From positions 2,912,579 to 2,976,578 of the forward strand of contig NC_053123.1 in NCBI RefSeq assembly GCF_010015445.1: a DNA stretch of 64,000 nucleotides, given 5' to 3'. The translations under genes and the position numbers were made by a program. The notes below the pieces were generated by a model. It was not told the origin of the DNA. It saw nothing but the letters and a program-made list of their open reading frames with translations, and made no database searches. Shown piece after piece: positions 1 to 12,331 of the stretch (positions are counted from its first letter, which is position 1; each line of letters opens with the position of its first letter). This DNA is from Perca fluviatilis. Its lineage: Eukaryota > Chordata > Actinopteri > Perciformes > Percidae.

Positions 1-628
1 TGTCCTATCTAATAAAGGCCTAAAAGTGGCACTAAAAAATCTTTAAAACATTGTTTCTATCATAAAAAATATATAATATCAGCAATATTGATTATTGTTA
101 TCAGTATTCCTAAACTCCCAAATATCAATATCAGTATTGGCCTCAAAAGTCCAGTATTGATTGGGCTATACTGATTAATGTTATATCAAGTGTAATAAGG
201 GTGTAAGGACACAGCGTGTTGTGGAATGGTGGAATTGTGCAGCCATGAAAAAAGACCTTAAAGACTTTAAATATAAATACATGAATACATACTTTCAGAC
301 AGTGTAAACTAAGATGATTTAAACAAGTGTAAAGCTGATTTAGGGAAAAACGAAAGTGGGAAGGGGAATCTGAAAGGACAAGTAAAGAGTGCCATCCATA
401 GTAATAAAATGGGTGCCACCGGTTACACTTTACTTGAAGGTATCTACATAAACGTGACATGACACTGAACATTACAAACAAGTCATAAAGTTTATGACAT
501 AACGCTTCTGTCAGTAAGTGTCATTCGGTTTTTGTCATAACAAGTTATGGTTAGGATTAGGGTTAGGGTGTGCGCGTGTGCACGTGTGTGTGTGCGTACT
601 GATGAGATTCTCTTTTGCTGTGTTTTAG

Positions 629-3600
629 GGAACCATCACACTGATCCTGGCTACAGACATGGCACGACACGGTGAGATCCTGGACTCCTTCAAGCAGAAA
701 GTCGACAGCTTTGACTACGCAGACGAGGAGCATGCCACCTGTGTAAGAACACTTTGATTTATAAACAAGTCTTAGGAAGCCTCTCACACAGGGGCTGTAC
801 TCCAGAGGGCGGCTTTAGTGAAAGCTAGGGATGCACCGAATCCAGGATTCGGCTTCGGACTCGGCCGAATATTGGGTTTCTCCTGAACCTTAGAATTTTT
901 TCCCACCGAACCGAACCCTACGCCTGCACTACGCGCGCTACGCTGGTCGACGTAATGGCGGCATTGATTTCGGTAAGGTGTTTACGTAGGTGGAGCGTTC
1001 AATGCAGCAGACTGTGAGAAAGTGAAAATGGAACTGGTGAGCAGAAAGTGTTGTTTGGCAGAACTTTCAGTCAAAAGGAGATTCAAGTCCAGCTACATGT
1101 TCAATTTACAATGCCGATTTGTCTCGTGGTGGCGAGGACCCTAAACTATACACAAAATGGCCGCTGTTAAAACATCTGGTCTGAAACATCTGAAAGAATA
1201 CGAGTTGTGCATGAAGGAATCTCCAGACAGCAGCCAAAACACAGCAACTTCAGGTACGGCAAAGGAAGGACAGTCCCAGCTAAGAACTGGTGTTAACCAG
1301 ACGGTGCCTCTCCCGGGCTGTCAGCCGTTCTCTCGGCGAATGAGTCTCCCTACAGTGGGAGCGGAGCGACCGAACGGCCGGCTGCTGCTCCTCGTTAGCT
1401 AACGTTAGCTTTCTAATTTCACCCACCCAACTTGCCTTCGTCATACACTATTTAGCGAAAATTTTAATCTGGCGATAGCGATGTGCTTTCCTACGATGTG
1501 AAAAGAGCGTGTGAATTCAACATTAAATTGTTACATTTAACTATTTTAGAGGCTGTGGACGTTGTTTACTTCATTAATGTGTTGACTGTGTTACTGCACT
1601 GAGGATGGGAGGAGGATTCGGTATTCTGTTTTGGATTCGGCAGAATCTTAACCAGTGGATTCGGTAGTCGGCCGTGCATTCCTAGTGAAAACTCTGAGTT
1701 TGTTAACTGCGAAGAGGGAAACTCTGGGTTTCCAGTTCCAGAAGGAGAGGTAACTTAAACTCAGGGTCAGTTACTCTGGAAGACCTAACCTGCTCGCTTC
1801 AATAAACCTTGAGTTGCTCTCTGTCGGAGCCAGACGCTGTTTTATTTCCTAATTGGTTCAGTCCCTATCAAAGTGCATTAATAAGTGGAGGTTTACTGTG
1901 TGTCACAATCAAAATCCTAATTGGATATTAGTTTGTTACTCAGGACTTCCTAAAGTTATGCTTTCATGTGTTGCCAGTCAGTTTCTTTGAACAGCAGTTT
2001 TTGCCCTCACATCCAAATATGACACAGCATCCAGTCACCCTGAGCTCAGAATTCCACCTCTGCATGTCCTTTTTCTATACCACTGGGACTCTGTGCTCAG
2101 ACAGCTGTCAGTTGCTTAGAGCAGTTCCGTTGCACACAATCAGTTTAAACAGTAAAAATCGGTACAAAGCTTTAGACACGTAGGATCAATAAATAATTAA
2201 CTGTATCACTCATTATGTGATTGGTGGCACTGATGGAACACAACCCCTATAATATTGGAGATTCTATGTTTATATTTCTGAGCACGCAGGATCGTGGTGC
2301 AGCTGCAGAATGTAGTTTTTAAAAAGGCTGCGTAGAGTTTGTGGAAAGCACCAAACTTCCAGTTAATATCACTAACAAAATGACTCCATTTGAGTCAATG
2401 CTGTTTTTCACTTCCTGCCCTCCATCTGAATCACGTGCCATCGACGCAGTTTTAAACATTGTGAATCCAACAAAGCTGGTTGGTTAGGTTTAGGCATAGA
2501 TATATACAGGTTTAGGTAAAGATTGTGGTTAAAATAAGTATGTTTGTTAAGTAAACTAAGTTACGAATGGAAGTGAAGTCAACATAAAAAAAGTCACAAA
2601 AGTTGACTTTCATGCAAAGGTCACATACACGGGTCTCCTGGATGAAAGTCATATGTTTGCATGACCCAACCATCCACCCCAACCTACCACACGCACATAC
2701 ACAGCTGTCCAGCTTGTATTTACCTTCACAAAAGTGCTCGTTGTGCCACTGACAGACTCCGATTAATAAAGTGTCTGACAACATTATGGAAAGGACTTCT
2801 AAGGAGGTCGACCTTTCTGTTAAAGAGTAAGATCCTCCCTGTCAATGGACCTTTCCCAGACCCACTCTCAGTTACAACTGAGAAGGGTCTGGTGTCAACC
2901 AGGCTAATGAAAAGCCATTTTGGGTCGTCTTTCCACTTTTCCAACCATCCCACCTCTAGTTTTGATTGAAATAAACACATAGTTAACTGATTTACATGTG
3001 ATAATATGTTGGCTCTATACACGCTAAAAGTATTGTTTTTTTAAATGGAGTCTGGTGGGTTTAGTTCTAGCGACTTCAGAGCTGTTTCTGGTTAAACAGA
3101 AAGGTCTCAAAGAGGTTTTAAAGGTCTATCTCTGAAGGGATCCTTTCCATAATGTTGTCAGACACTTAGAATAATAATCTGAGCCTTTTGTGATGGTAAA
3201 TACAAGCTGGACAATTGTCCTATTAACTTACATTGTAGCTTGTTTCACTTCTGCCGACTGCAGCAATCTGCAATGTCAAAGATTGTTGTTCCCATCACTC
3301 ACTTAGACACAAAGACAGGAAAATAGGGTCCAGGTTGGGAAGAAACGGTAGTTACCCTTTCAGTTAAACATGCAAAGACACATAACAAATAAAACATTAG
3401 GCTACTTATCACTACTAAAGAAATAATGTGTTCATAGAAATATTGCTTCTTTTCCTTTATAATATCATGACTCCAAGATGAATGTATTGAAAACATTGAA
3501 ATGTTCCTTTGCATGGTAATATAATAACCTCTGACCCTGTGCTCTGTGCAGCTGAAGATGGTGCTCATCAAGTGCTGCGACATCTCCAACGAGGTGCGGC

Positions 3601-3875
3601 CCATGGAGGTGGCTGAGCCCTGGGTCGACTGCCTGCTGGAGGAGTACTTCATGCAGGTGGGGCAATCAATGTGGAGAATCCTGAGCCACGACACAAACAC
3701 TGTGAAGACCAAAACTCCCAACAGAATCAAATCATTTTTGTGTTTGCGGTAGGGCCGCACAATAGGAGGAGAATATGCGATTTGCGAAAACGTTGCTGAA
3801 TATCGCGATAATTACATGATATTACACGCGATAAATAAACGGATATTAAAGTGTACTCAGTTCTATTGAACAAAA

Positions 3876-3917
<42 letters not shown>

Positions 3918-4227
3918 TGGGGTTTTTTTTGTGGATTTTTGTATTTTTTGGAATGTTGGTTTTGTTGGAAGTTAATAAAAAAAAAGCGAAAAAAAAAAAT
4001 AAGATATTGTGCAGCCCTAGTTTGTAGTTTTTTTTCTTTTAGGCAGGGTCATTATTTTCTATTTTTCTATGGTTATGGTCAGACTCCATCATGTAGCCAT
4101 AATGAGACTATCTGCTGTAATCTGCTACAGGCTATATAGAGCTGTATTAATCACGTGTAGCGTCATGAATGGGCAAAGGGAGTCAGCTAAAGCCATTTGT
4201 CCCTCCTGTTGTTAAAAATGGTCTTCT

Positions 4228-4266
<39 letters not shown>

Positions 4267-5419
4267 CTCAGAGCGACAGGGAGAAGGCTGAAGGGCTTCC
4301 TGTGGCTCCGTTCATGGACAGAGAAAAGGTCACCAAGCCGACGGCTCAGATTGGCTTCATCAAGTTTGTCCTCATCCCCATGTTTGAGACTGTGATGAAG
4401 GTGAGGGTGCAGCACAGTGATAATGAAAGGGCAAAGTAACAGAGTTGCAAAGAGGGGGGTGCCACTGGTTCTGGAGGTATTTATCCCCGACGTGATGTAG
4501 CATTTGAATGCGTTCTTTTGATGATATCTTCAGCGTTAATCAGTTCTGCAGCATGTGAGTGTTCCGGAACAATTTAACACTCTCGTGATCTGGTTTGGCA
4601 ATCGGTAATTCATTATTTCATCTTTGTTGCTGAGAATCTTTTTTTCTGTCAGTTAAGTATATTTACTGTCCACCATTTATTGGAGTCTCTGAGTTCTGAG
4701 TTTGAGATGTATAAACTGCCCTCAAAAAATGTCCATGATGGAAGGGAAAAAAAGTGTAAAAGTGCATTTTACATGTAAAATGGTAATGTGTTCGATTCTA
4801 CAGCTGCAAGTGATGCTGCCAAATGATGAAGATACATACATGTCATAATATCAACTTACTGCTCACTGTTGATCATTTTAGACAGGAACCCATCACACAG
4901 AACCAGTCTTCATGTTAACTTTGAAGCTATTGTGCACGACTATTTTACATGAATGAACGTCCGTTACATTTAAGCCATTGCCAAATGAGCTAACTAACTA
5001 GCTAACTAACTAGCTAACTAAGCTCCACAAAACTCCCTCTGTATTCCTCAGTATGGCTGTGTTTACAAAACGGCGTAGCGCAGCGAATTTTGCGCGCAGA
5101 AGCGCCAGCGATGCGTTTTTACATCAGCGCTGAGAAAGGACAACGGCAGCGTTCAGCTTCGGAGACGAAGAGGACATCAAAATCACAAGATAATGACCTC
5201 TTCTGAAGAGTCCGTCATGTTTTTGTTTTTTTTTGCGATCACTGAAGGCTTGCGTCATGTGGGCGCTGCGACAGTGTTGTTGTCATGACTTAGAATTTCT
5301 CATGGGGGAGACAGAATCTACGCACTATAGCTTTAAACAAACACGCCGCCGCTTAGAGACAGTTACAGTTATATAAACACAAAGTCATGAGGTGCTTGCT
5401 GTGATGATACTCACACTTA

Positions 5420-5468
<49 letters not shown>

Positions 5469-5702
5469 AGCTGTTCCCACAGATTGAGGAGGCGATGGTG
5501 CAGCCACTCAGAGAGTCAAGAGACCGATACGAAGAGCTCAAACAGATTGACGACGCCATGAACGAGGTTGGAGGATTTCTAGAAGCGTGCGGATGCAGGT
5601 GCTTTGTCCTTGGTGCAGATTGTGACCAATAACTAGTAATGTTCCCTCCAGGTGCAGAAAAACAAAAGTGAGAGCTTGACCATGGGAGGGAAGAAGAAGT
5701 GA
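629..5702 (+). CDS. pde9a: pde9a, 3' part: high-affinity cGMP phosphodiesterase 9A, last five coding exons
   Basis: Exons 629-742, 3552-3656, 4272-4400, 5471-5566 and 5652-5702 (stop TGA 5700-5702) have AG/GT borders. All are phase 0 and give 164 residues. The product matches the C-terminal half of the PDE9A catalytic domain, which hydrolyses cGMP to GMP. Landmarks are [10 protein letters not shown] in the first exon; [11 protein letters not shown] in the second, whose Asp is the metal-binding aspartate of the HD-type site; and [18 protein letters not shown] in the third, with the invariant purine-binding Gln and the Phe clamp. The fourth exon carries [10 protein letters not shown], then a short lysine-rich tail ends the protein. 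The tail is shorter than in human PDE9A. The N-terminal exons lie upstream of the window. (TG)n tracts sit directly before the acceptors of exons 4272 and 5471. Which teleost pde9a paralogue this is cannot be decided here. Confidence 0.95.
826..1684. mobile_element. hAT-type transposon remnant with a decayed BED-finger fragment
   Basis: Ends TAGGGATGCAC and GTGCATTCCTA are inverted repeats (10 of 11). The element is flanked by 8-bp copies GTGAAAGC (818-825) and GTGAAAAC (1685-1692), as expected for hAT. Inside, around 1090-1230, broken frames encode pieces such as [21 protein letters not shown] and, one frame over, HLKEYELC, typical of the BED zinc finger at the N-terminus of hAT transposases. 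It is non-autonomous and lies in a pde9a intron. Confidence 0.85.
2708..3218. mobile_element. Foldback element in a pde9a intron
   Basis: Left arm (about 2708-2810) and right arm (about 3140-3218) are inverted copies; both contain GTGTCTGACAACATTATGGA or its complement. A second, larger copy of the family is at about 17986-19445 in wdr4. Class not determined. Confidence 0.65.
3750..4019. mobile_element. Short hAT-type MITE
   Basis: TAGGGCCGCACAAT at the left and ATTGTGCAGCCCTA at the right are inverted repeats. Flanks GTTTGCGG (3742-3749) and GTTTGTAG (4020-4027) match at 6 of 8 positions. A run of T (about 3879-3906) sits inside. Confidence 0.75.
4232..4263 (+). repeat. (GT)16 tract before a pde9a acceptor
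   Basis: The dinucleotide tract ends 8 nt before the acceptor of the pde9a exon at 4272. Confidence 0.95.
4401..5470. other. pde9a intron, mostly unremarkable
   Basis: It contains a short (CTAA)-type tract at about 4989-5022 and a G+C-rich stretch at about 5070-5170 that may be a MITE piece. A (TG)20 tract at 5425-5465 ends a few bases before the acceptor of exon 5471. Nothing else could be supported. Confidence 0.5.
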
Positions 5703-6165
5703 GAGGTTTTATGAAGGTAGGAAAGAACAGAACTTTTTTGAAAAGTTTGTGTAAGTGTATGGCCGGGTTTCCCAACGCGGACAGTTTTTATCTTTATAAA
5801 TCTAATGTCTGTTTCAGCACCAGTGAGCGGTGAGAGTGGAGCAGTGTGACGTAAAGTAAACCTGAGTTGTCGCGACACGTCCTCGCAGAGGACCGGTGGG
5901 ATGTGTGATCTGGGAGGAAATAAGGTGGATTACCAGTCTGTCACAGAAATGTGATGGAGTGGCTATGAGAAGCAGCTCTGAGACAGCGTTACAAACTACT
6001 GATGGACAATCCAAAGCGTTTCAGGAAATGTCAACATTTGTACAGCACAGATTAGATACATATCTGCATTGTTTTTTATTTGAAATGTGTTGTTTTTTAC
6101 AGATTGTACAGATTTTTAGTGACCCGTGTTCTTTCCTACAAAAAAAATAAAAGGATTACTTTAAG
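5703..6165 (+). other. pde9a: pde9a 3' UTR with poly(A) signal
   Basis: Non-coding sequence follows the pde9a stop. An AATAAA at 6146-6151 lies in an A-rich stretch. Cleavage is expected 10-30 nt later, so the UTR end is approximate. The gene converges with wdr4, whose stop is about 2.9 kb downstream on the other strand. Confidence 0.7.
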
Positions 6166-6274
6166 TACAAAGTCCTGTGTGAACTGATGTCTCTGCTTAT
6201 TATTCATTTTTGAACATATAACATTCTGATTCTTAGTTTGTGGTAATTTGATTTATTGCAGATTTGTTCAGGGA

Positions 6275-6910
6275 GGGACCTTTTTCACAGCAGACATGTT
6301 GACTTGTCATAGTAGGAAAAGCACAGCTGAAATTGATAACCTTAATGATGGCTCAATTCCATCAAGTGTCCCAGTAAGATATTTCAGTGAGTCAGCATGA
6401 ACAATACCAGGACCTCTCCTAAGTGGAATGCAGCCATCAGTAATGGTTTAATACCAGGGTCTCTCCTAAGTGGAATGCAGCCATCAGTAATGGTTTAATA
6501 CCAGGGTCTCCTAAGTGGAATGCATTTTTTATCCTCTCCTAAGTGGAATGCAGCCATCAGTAATGGTTTAATACCAGGACCTCTCCTAAGTGGAATGCAG
6601 CCATCATTAATGGTTTAATACCAAGACCTCTCCTAAGTGGAATGCAACCATCAGTAATGGTTTAATACCAGGACCTCTCCTAAGTGGAATGCAGCCATCA
6701 GTAATGGTTTAATACCAGGGTCTCTCCTAAGTGGAATGCAGCCATCAGTAATGGTTTAATACCAGGACCTCTCCTAAGTGGAATGCAGCAATCATTAATG
6801 GTTTAATACCAGGACCTCTCCTAAGTGGAATGCAACCATCAGCAATGGGTTTGAATACACCTGGGCTTTTCCTACTATGACATGTCAACATGTCTGCCGT
6901 GAAAAAGGTC
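6275..6910. mobile_element. TIR element with internal 48-bp minisatellite, copy A
   Basis: The ends are inverted repeats about 45 bp long (GACCTTTTTCACAGCAGACA on the left; the right complement differs at a few bases). Between about 6407 and 6850 lie about nine direct copies of a 48-bp unit containing CCTCTCCTAAGTGGAATGCA. Copy B, inverted, is at 50770-51568. Confidence 0.85.
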
Positions 6911-9071
6911 TATAAGCACAATATTCACTGGAATTAAAGGGCTTCATAGCTGCACTCATACTTTTATGTTAACAATGGTGCAGTGCGCCATGGATCAGTC
7001 ATAGGGATGAACTTATAGAGCTCATTGTTTTGGTTTTACGACACGCAAGTTTAATGTTTTGGTTCTTAGCACTCTCAATCTCATTTCCGACAGGCAGCTG
7101 TTTTTGAGAAAAATCTCTGTACAACCCATTGTACTCTACCTGCTGCAGACAGACACAGTGAGAGACTCGGTGGTGAACATAGTGGAGCATTCAGCAGCTA
7201 AAGAGACGAGATATTTCCCTCGGGAGCTGGTGGAGACCAAAACAGAGCTAAAAAAAGAGAGAGAATATTGGACTAATGTTCATCAGGTGGCCACAAACAA
7301 CTCCAAATGAATGATAATTATGCTTGGTGTCTGCTGGATGTGAAAATAGGAAACTCTTCGCTAACACTGTGTGGGTATATACCAGTACATACATATGGGT
7401 GTTACATGTAGGTGTAATCTTCAGGTGTCCACATACTGGGTTTGCGAAGGTATCCTTGGTAATCTAGATTCTTCAGTATGAAAGGGTTGATTTGAAGGCT
7501 AGTGTGAATTTTATCCAGCACTTCTCGTCCAGATTGTGAACATGGACAAGAAGCAAACTCCATCTGCCAATGAAAATCATGTCATATGGTTGAAAGCTCC
7601 AGAACAGCTACTAAATTGACCTTGAGTTGGAAATGTTTTGTCAACAACATAAAAGATATTGGTACACACACATATATTAGTCAGATTTTTAACTCACTAA
7701 CTACATGAGTTGGAAATGTTCCAATGAAACGTGCATAACTATCACTTCACTGCTGTGTGTTGTTATTCCTGCGTATCTGTGTTTCTGTATGTGTGGTAGA
7801 AGCTACGGTGTGGCTACCTGAACAAACAACATACTAAGGTGTGTAGTTGGAGTAGGATTTGGGACATGGCTCGGGTCAAACACAGGTGCAACAAATATTT
7901 ATAATGTTTGCATTCCATTTAGTTGATCCAGTTCCAGAGCACTTGCACTGTGCAGGTTGACATACTGGCAAGGATTAATGACCCTTCGATGTGGTGACAC
8001 CATCGGTGATGTCGTTAGCTCCACCTGTGCTTCCTGCTGTGAAAACACATGGTTTCCACTCTACTCTTTGCCTGCCTTTTCCAACGCGGCTACTTCACCA
8101 TGTGCTGCCTCTCACAAACAGGTCGCTGCTCACGCGTTCTGTGGCTCTCATGCAAATCAAAAACATTCTTCAAATCCAGGCATGCTGCATCAATTCTATA
8201 CCCTAGAAATCCAGAGTTCTCGCGAGAGCACAATTTGAATTTGCTCAGTGAGTCTCTCTGGCATTCAGTAATGATACTCATTAATTATGCCCTTGTAGCC
8301 GAGCTGCACCAATCACATCGGTGTATCTGATATAGGTGGGCCAGAGGCCAGCTAAACAGATGACGACAGTTTTAATCTACCAGTTAGCTCTGCTGGTAGC
8401 TAAGCGTATGGGGCTCTGGATACGTCACCGCTTGTATTGTTGTGATTGGTCGTAGTGTTATCCAATTGCGTGCAGTAAGATTTTCAAATGCATGCTTGGT
8501 GCCGCCCCTCGAGTTGGGCCATTTTCATTACTCATTGCCAGAACCTTAATCTTTCAGATTTGGGTCTGGATTTCCAGGCTATCAATTCTGTGCATGAGAC
8601 ATAAATAGGTTAGTCTATATCCACGACGTTCCACTTCCAGGATTGCTCCGGCACCGTTGGAAATTCCGCCGGATGTCAGTTACCTTCCGCTTTCTTTGTG
8701 TTTGGATTTTAAACTCTCAGGTCTGGCAACGCGAGACAGAAATAGGTTAAAAAAGGTGGGGCAATGCATGGGGAGTAACAAGTACAGAATGAAAAGCAGA
8801 GGGCAACATGAGGAGAGGCGTGTGGTTAAACAAAAGGAATGTTTCAGGCAGCGATGGCGGCGGAAACAGAAGGCACAGTTCAATGTTAGCTGCAACGTTT
8901 ATTTTGAAAAATCAGCCAGAAATTTGAGCCAAACATAAAAATCCATCCAAACCGGTCATGCAGTAAAGCACACCCCTTTCACTGGCTTCATCAAATAAAC
9001 ACATTCAAGTCCGATGCATTATTCAAAGCAAACATTAAGGAAATAATAGCTCTCTTTTCAAAGTGTCCATT
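6911..9071. other. Intergenic region between the 3' ends of pde9a and wdr4
   Basis: No gene was seen. About 7145-7310 looks like a decayed interspersed repeat with an incidental open frame. About 8203-8575 is a probable MITE, because CTAGAAATCCAGA near its left end and TCTGGATTTCCAG near its right end are inverted. The rest is undistinguished A+T-rich sequence. Confidence 0.5.
8898..8903 (-). terminator. wdr4: Candidate poly(A) signal of wdr4
   Basis: TTTATT on the plus strand reads AATAAA on the minus strand, about 170 nt past the wdr4 stop. It is the nearest canonical signal I found; use is inferred. Confidence 0.45.
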
Positions 9072-12000
9072 TCAGGTAGATGAGCGAGTGACGGCTCCCG
9101 ACGTCTCCTTCTTGGCCTTCTTGTTGCCGTTTGCTTTCTGTGCCATTCCTCTCTTCAGCTGCTGCTCCTCCACTCTCTGCTGCTTCTTCTGCAGGTACGC
9201 CGTCACGTTGTCAAAGCTCACCTTGTACAGATGCTCGAAGCGGCTGTCGGTCCTTGTGGAGGCTGTAGTGTAGGAAAACAGCAGGAGGAAAAGGTTGGTG
9301 ACGGGCACCACAGCTAAACTCTTTAAACTGTCTGTGAGAGAGAATCCCATGCTAGGGCTGTTCTCGATTGAAGAAATTCTTAGTCGACTAACACTAATTC
9401 AAATGTATCGACTAATCGATTAGTTGATTTAATCAACAGATCTGTAAATCTGAGTTTCTCCGCAAAGAGTCATGCAAAAGCACCACTTTAATTCTTGTGT
9501 ACCAGAGATGTGCTCGTACGGTTCTTGGAAAATAAGTCATTCAGCATGAAAAAAGCATCAAACATGACTAATGGACTAAAGAAATCTAAGTTGACTAAGA
9601 CCAAAACGACCGATTAGTCGACTAATCGGCCAAGAGGGAGCAGCCCTATCCCATGCATATGAGAAATAGGAGAGGTGGGGACATAATCAAAATCTCTTTG
9701 ATTCCTCCTGCTCATATGTTGACCTCATCTGAATCAACTTTGGAAGATGGAAGCAGGAAACACTGTATTATCCTGCTGTGCACCCAAAGACTGTAAAATA
9801 ATGGATGAAGCTCATGGGTCTGAAAAGTGAAGCCAATGCAGAAGCCCCTTAAAGCTGCACTCTCTTATTTCCAGCAGGGGGCGACTCCACTGGTTGCAAA
9901 AAGAAGTCTGTTCCTATAGAAGTGATGGGGAAATGACCTCTCTACTTCTGCCTTGATTTATTACCTCAATAAACATTTTCATAATGAGTTCATGGCCTCA
10001 ATCGTCGATTTCCTGTCCATGCGGATGGATGGCGGCAGTAAACGAAGGTCCGTGTTTACCTGCGGTAAATCTCCACTGGATGACTCGCCTCTTTAGCGTT
10101 TAGCTTAGTGCAGCGCCATTTCTACCATAAACACTGGCTCCTCCCCAGCTCCACCCGGTCGTCAAAAATCGTCACATCTGGTTTTATCATCTGGAGGCTT
10201 TAAAACAGCAGTCCACAGACCGATGGGTGACGTCATGGATGCTACGTCCACGGTTTTTACAGTCTATGTGTGCACCATGACAATTGTTACACATACCCAG
10301 AGAGGGTGTGGGGGTAGTGATGAGTTAAATGGGACTTTTGGCAGTAGTTTGAACGCAGCATACTTTTTACTCCTCCTACTAGTGCATGGGAGTGCCTGGT
10401 GCACCTGTTTTAGACGCTGAGGGCCGTGACAAAGGTATTTGATGAGTTAGGGAACGTTTGTGAGAGTCGTGTGGAGGCAATCCCAGACCACTTTTTTTCA
10501 GTATGGACTGTAGACTACAGCCCCTTTAACTAACTGTGCAGCTGCAGTAACAACATGCTATGACATGTAGAGTCCAGATCAGGTGACAGAGCCGTGACCG
10601 AACCCGGCCCGAGCCCGACAGGCATTAAGATATTAATTTCACCATTTTAGGGGCAATGACACTTGGATTTGGTGTTGTCAATTTCCTAAAGGTCACAAAG
10701 GCCAAATGCCAGGGTAGCAAATAAAACGGTAAAGGATTTTAAGTCTACAGAAATAATGAATTTAACTTTAAGTGCCCCTCAGACCTCGACCATAGTCACT
10801 TGTATCCTTGCAGTTTGTCACGAGTGTTTTTACGTCCTTCTGCTGAAGAGGGAGATGTCTATGCCGTTCACTTAAATCGGAGATTCAAACGTGTAACAGG
10901 CAAGCTTGATTAGGCACGTCACTAATCTGTAAACCAATTGCTGTCTGATTTGCAAAGAAACCTGAAACCTCCAGCACAGAGAGCAAAAACACACTCTCCT
11001 CATATCTGTCAGCCACTGACCGTTACAATCTAACGAAGCACACCGATTGCACAGCATTGGAAGCCGTTTGGGGTTCAGTGTCTTGCCCATGGACACCTGG
11101 ACATGTGACTGCAGGCCAGGTATCGAACCACCGACCTTCCGATTGGTAGACGACTGCTCTACCACCTGAGCCACAGCCGCCGCAATACATAAGCTATTCG
11201 CCGATTTTGGTGCACAACTGAGTGTGGATCTGACTGAGCCCTGGTCTAGACAGGGCACTGGAACTATAGTTGCAGATCGCAAGCTCACCGAGCGGCCTGC
11301 TCGTGAAGCTTAGCGAACAGGCTGCCAGGGGCTCCGCGAGACAGCGGTCTGCCAGTGAGGCTCCGCAAGATGGCTGCCCCGCTGCCTCCTGTATGAACCC
11401 TGGCGAGTGGCACAAACATGTAGGCCTATGGCTGAATCTCGCCCATGTTTCTATCCATCTTGATGCGCTGCTCTTTTACTGGTCAACTAGCACTGTGGAG
11501 GCAAAGCGAGACTACTGGTCAACCTTAGGTAGATGCTTAAATGTAGTCACTGAACAAGCCTCAACCTATAAATTGAGAGACGGTTCACTTTTTTGTTTTT
11601 TTAAGGTTGTTTGTCAATTTCACTGACTGTGTTATTTTTGCAGGCTGCACAGCATTGTGTAAAATGTCAAAGGCGATTTATGTTGATATTTATTTTATCA
11701 TTGGAGCATCATCCCCCTTTTCAAAATAAATGACTAATGTATCCACAGTGTCAGAGGTCATCCTCATGAAATAAGATAGTCCTGAATAAAAGCCCTGCAG
11801 AATGTAGCTGAGTCTCCGGCCACACGTCAAAGTAGGGCTGGGCAATATATCGATATTATATCGATATCTGAGGCTAAATATCGTCTTAAATTTTGGATAT
11901 CGTAATATCCTGGTATGAAAGTGGTATCTTTTCCCGGTTTTAAAGGCTGCATTACAGTAAAGCAATGTCCTTTTCTGAACTTACCAGACTGTTCTAGCTT

Positions 12001-12280
12001 AGTAATTATATCCACATAACTGATTATTATTTATCAAAAATCTCATTGTGTGCATATTTTGTGAAAGCTCCAATTGTCAACACTACAATATCGCCACAAT
12101 GTCGATATCAAGGCATTTGGTCAAAAATATTGGTATATTTGATTTTCTCCATATCGCCCAGCCCTATGTCAAAGTGCAACGAGACCCCAAGTTGGTCCCT
12201 GGATGCTGTATGTGTCCACTGCTCCTAATGCTTAGGATAGGTTAAATGCAGAGATTGAATTGAACTACATTGTACTGCAG

Positions 12281-12331
<51 letters not shown>

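Noticed and set aside
545..570. Telomere-like TTAGGG pieces
   Set aside because: Only two or three imperfect units in an intron; too short to mean a telomere or fusion point.
3299..3760. 153-codon minus-strand frame across a pde9a exon
   Set aside because: Shadow of the real pde9a exon on the other strand plus intron sequence.
7059..7310. 83-codon frame between pde9a and wdr4
   Set aside because: It looks like part of a decayed interspersed repeat; there is no domain and no support for expression.
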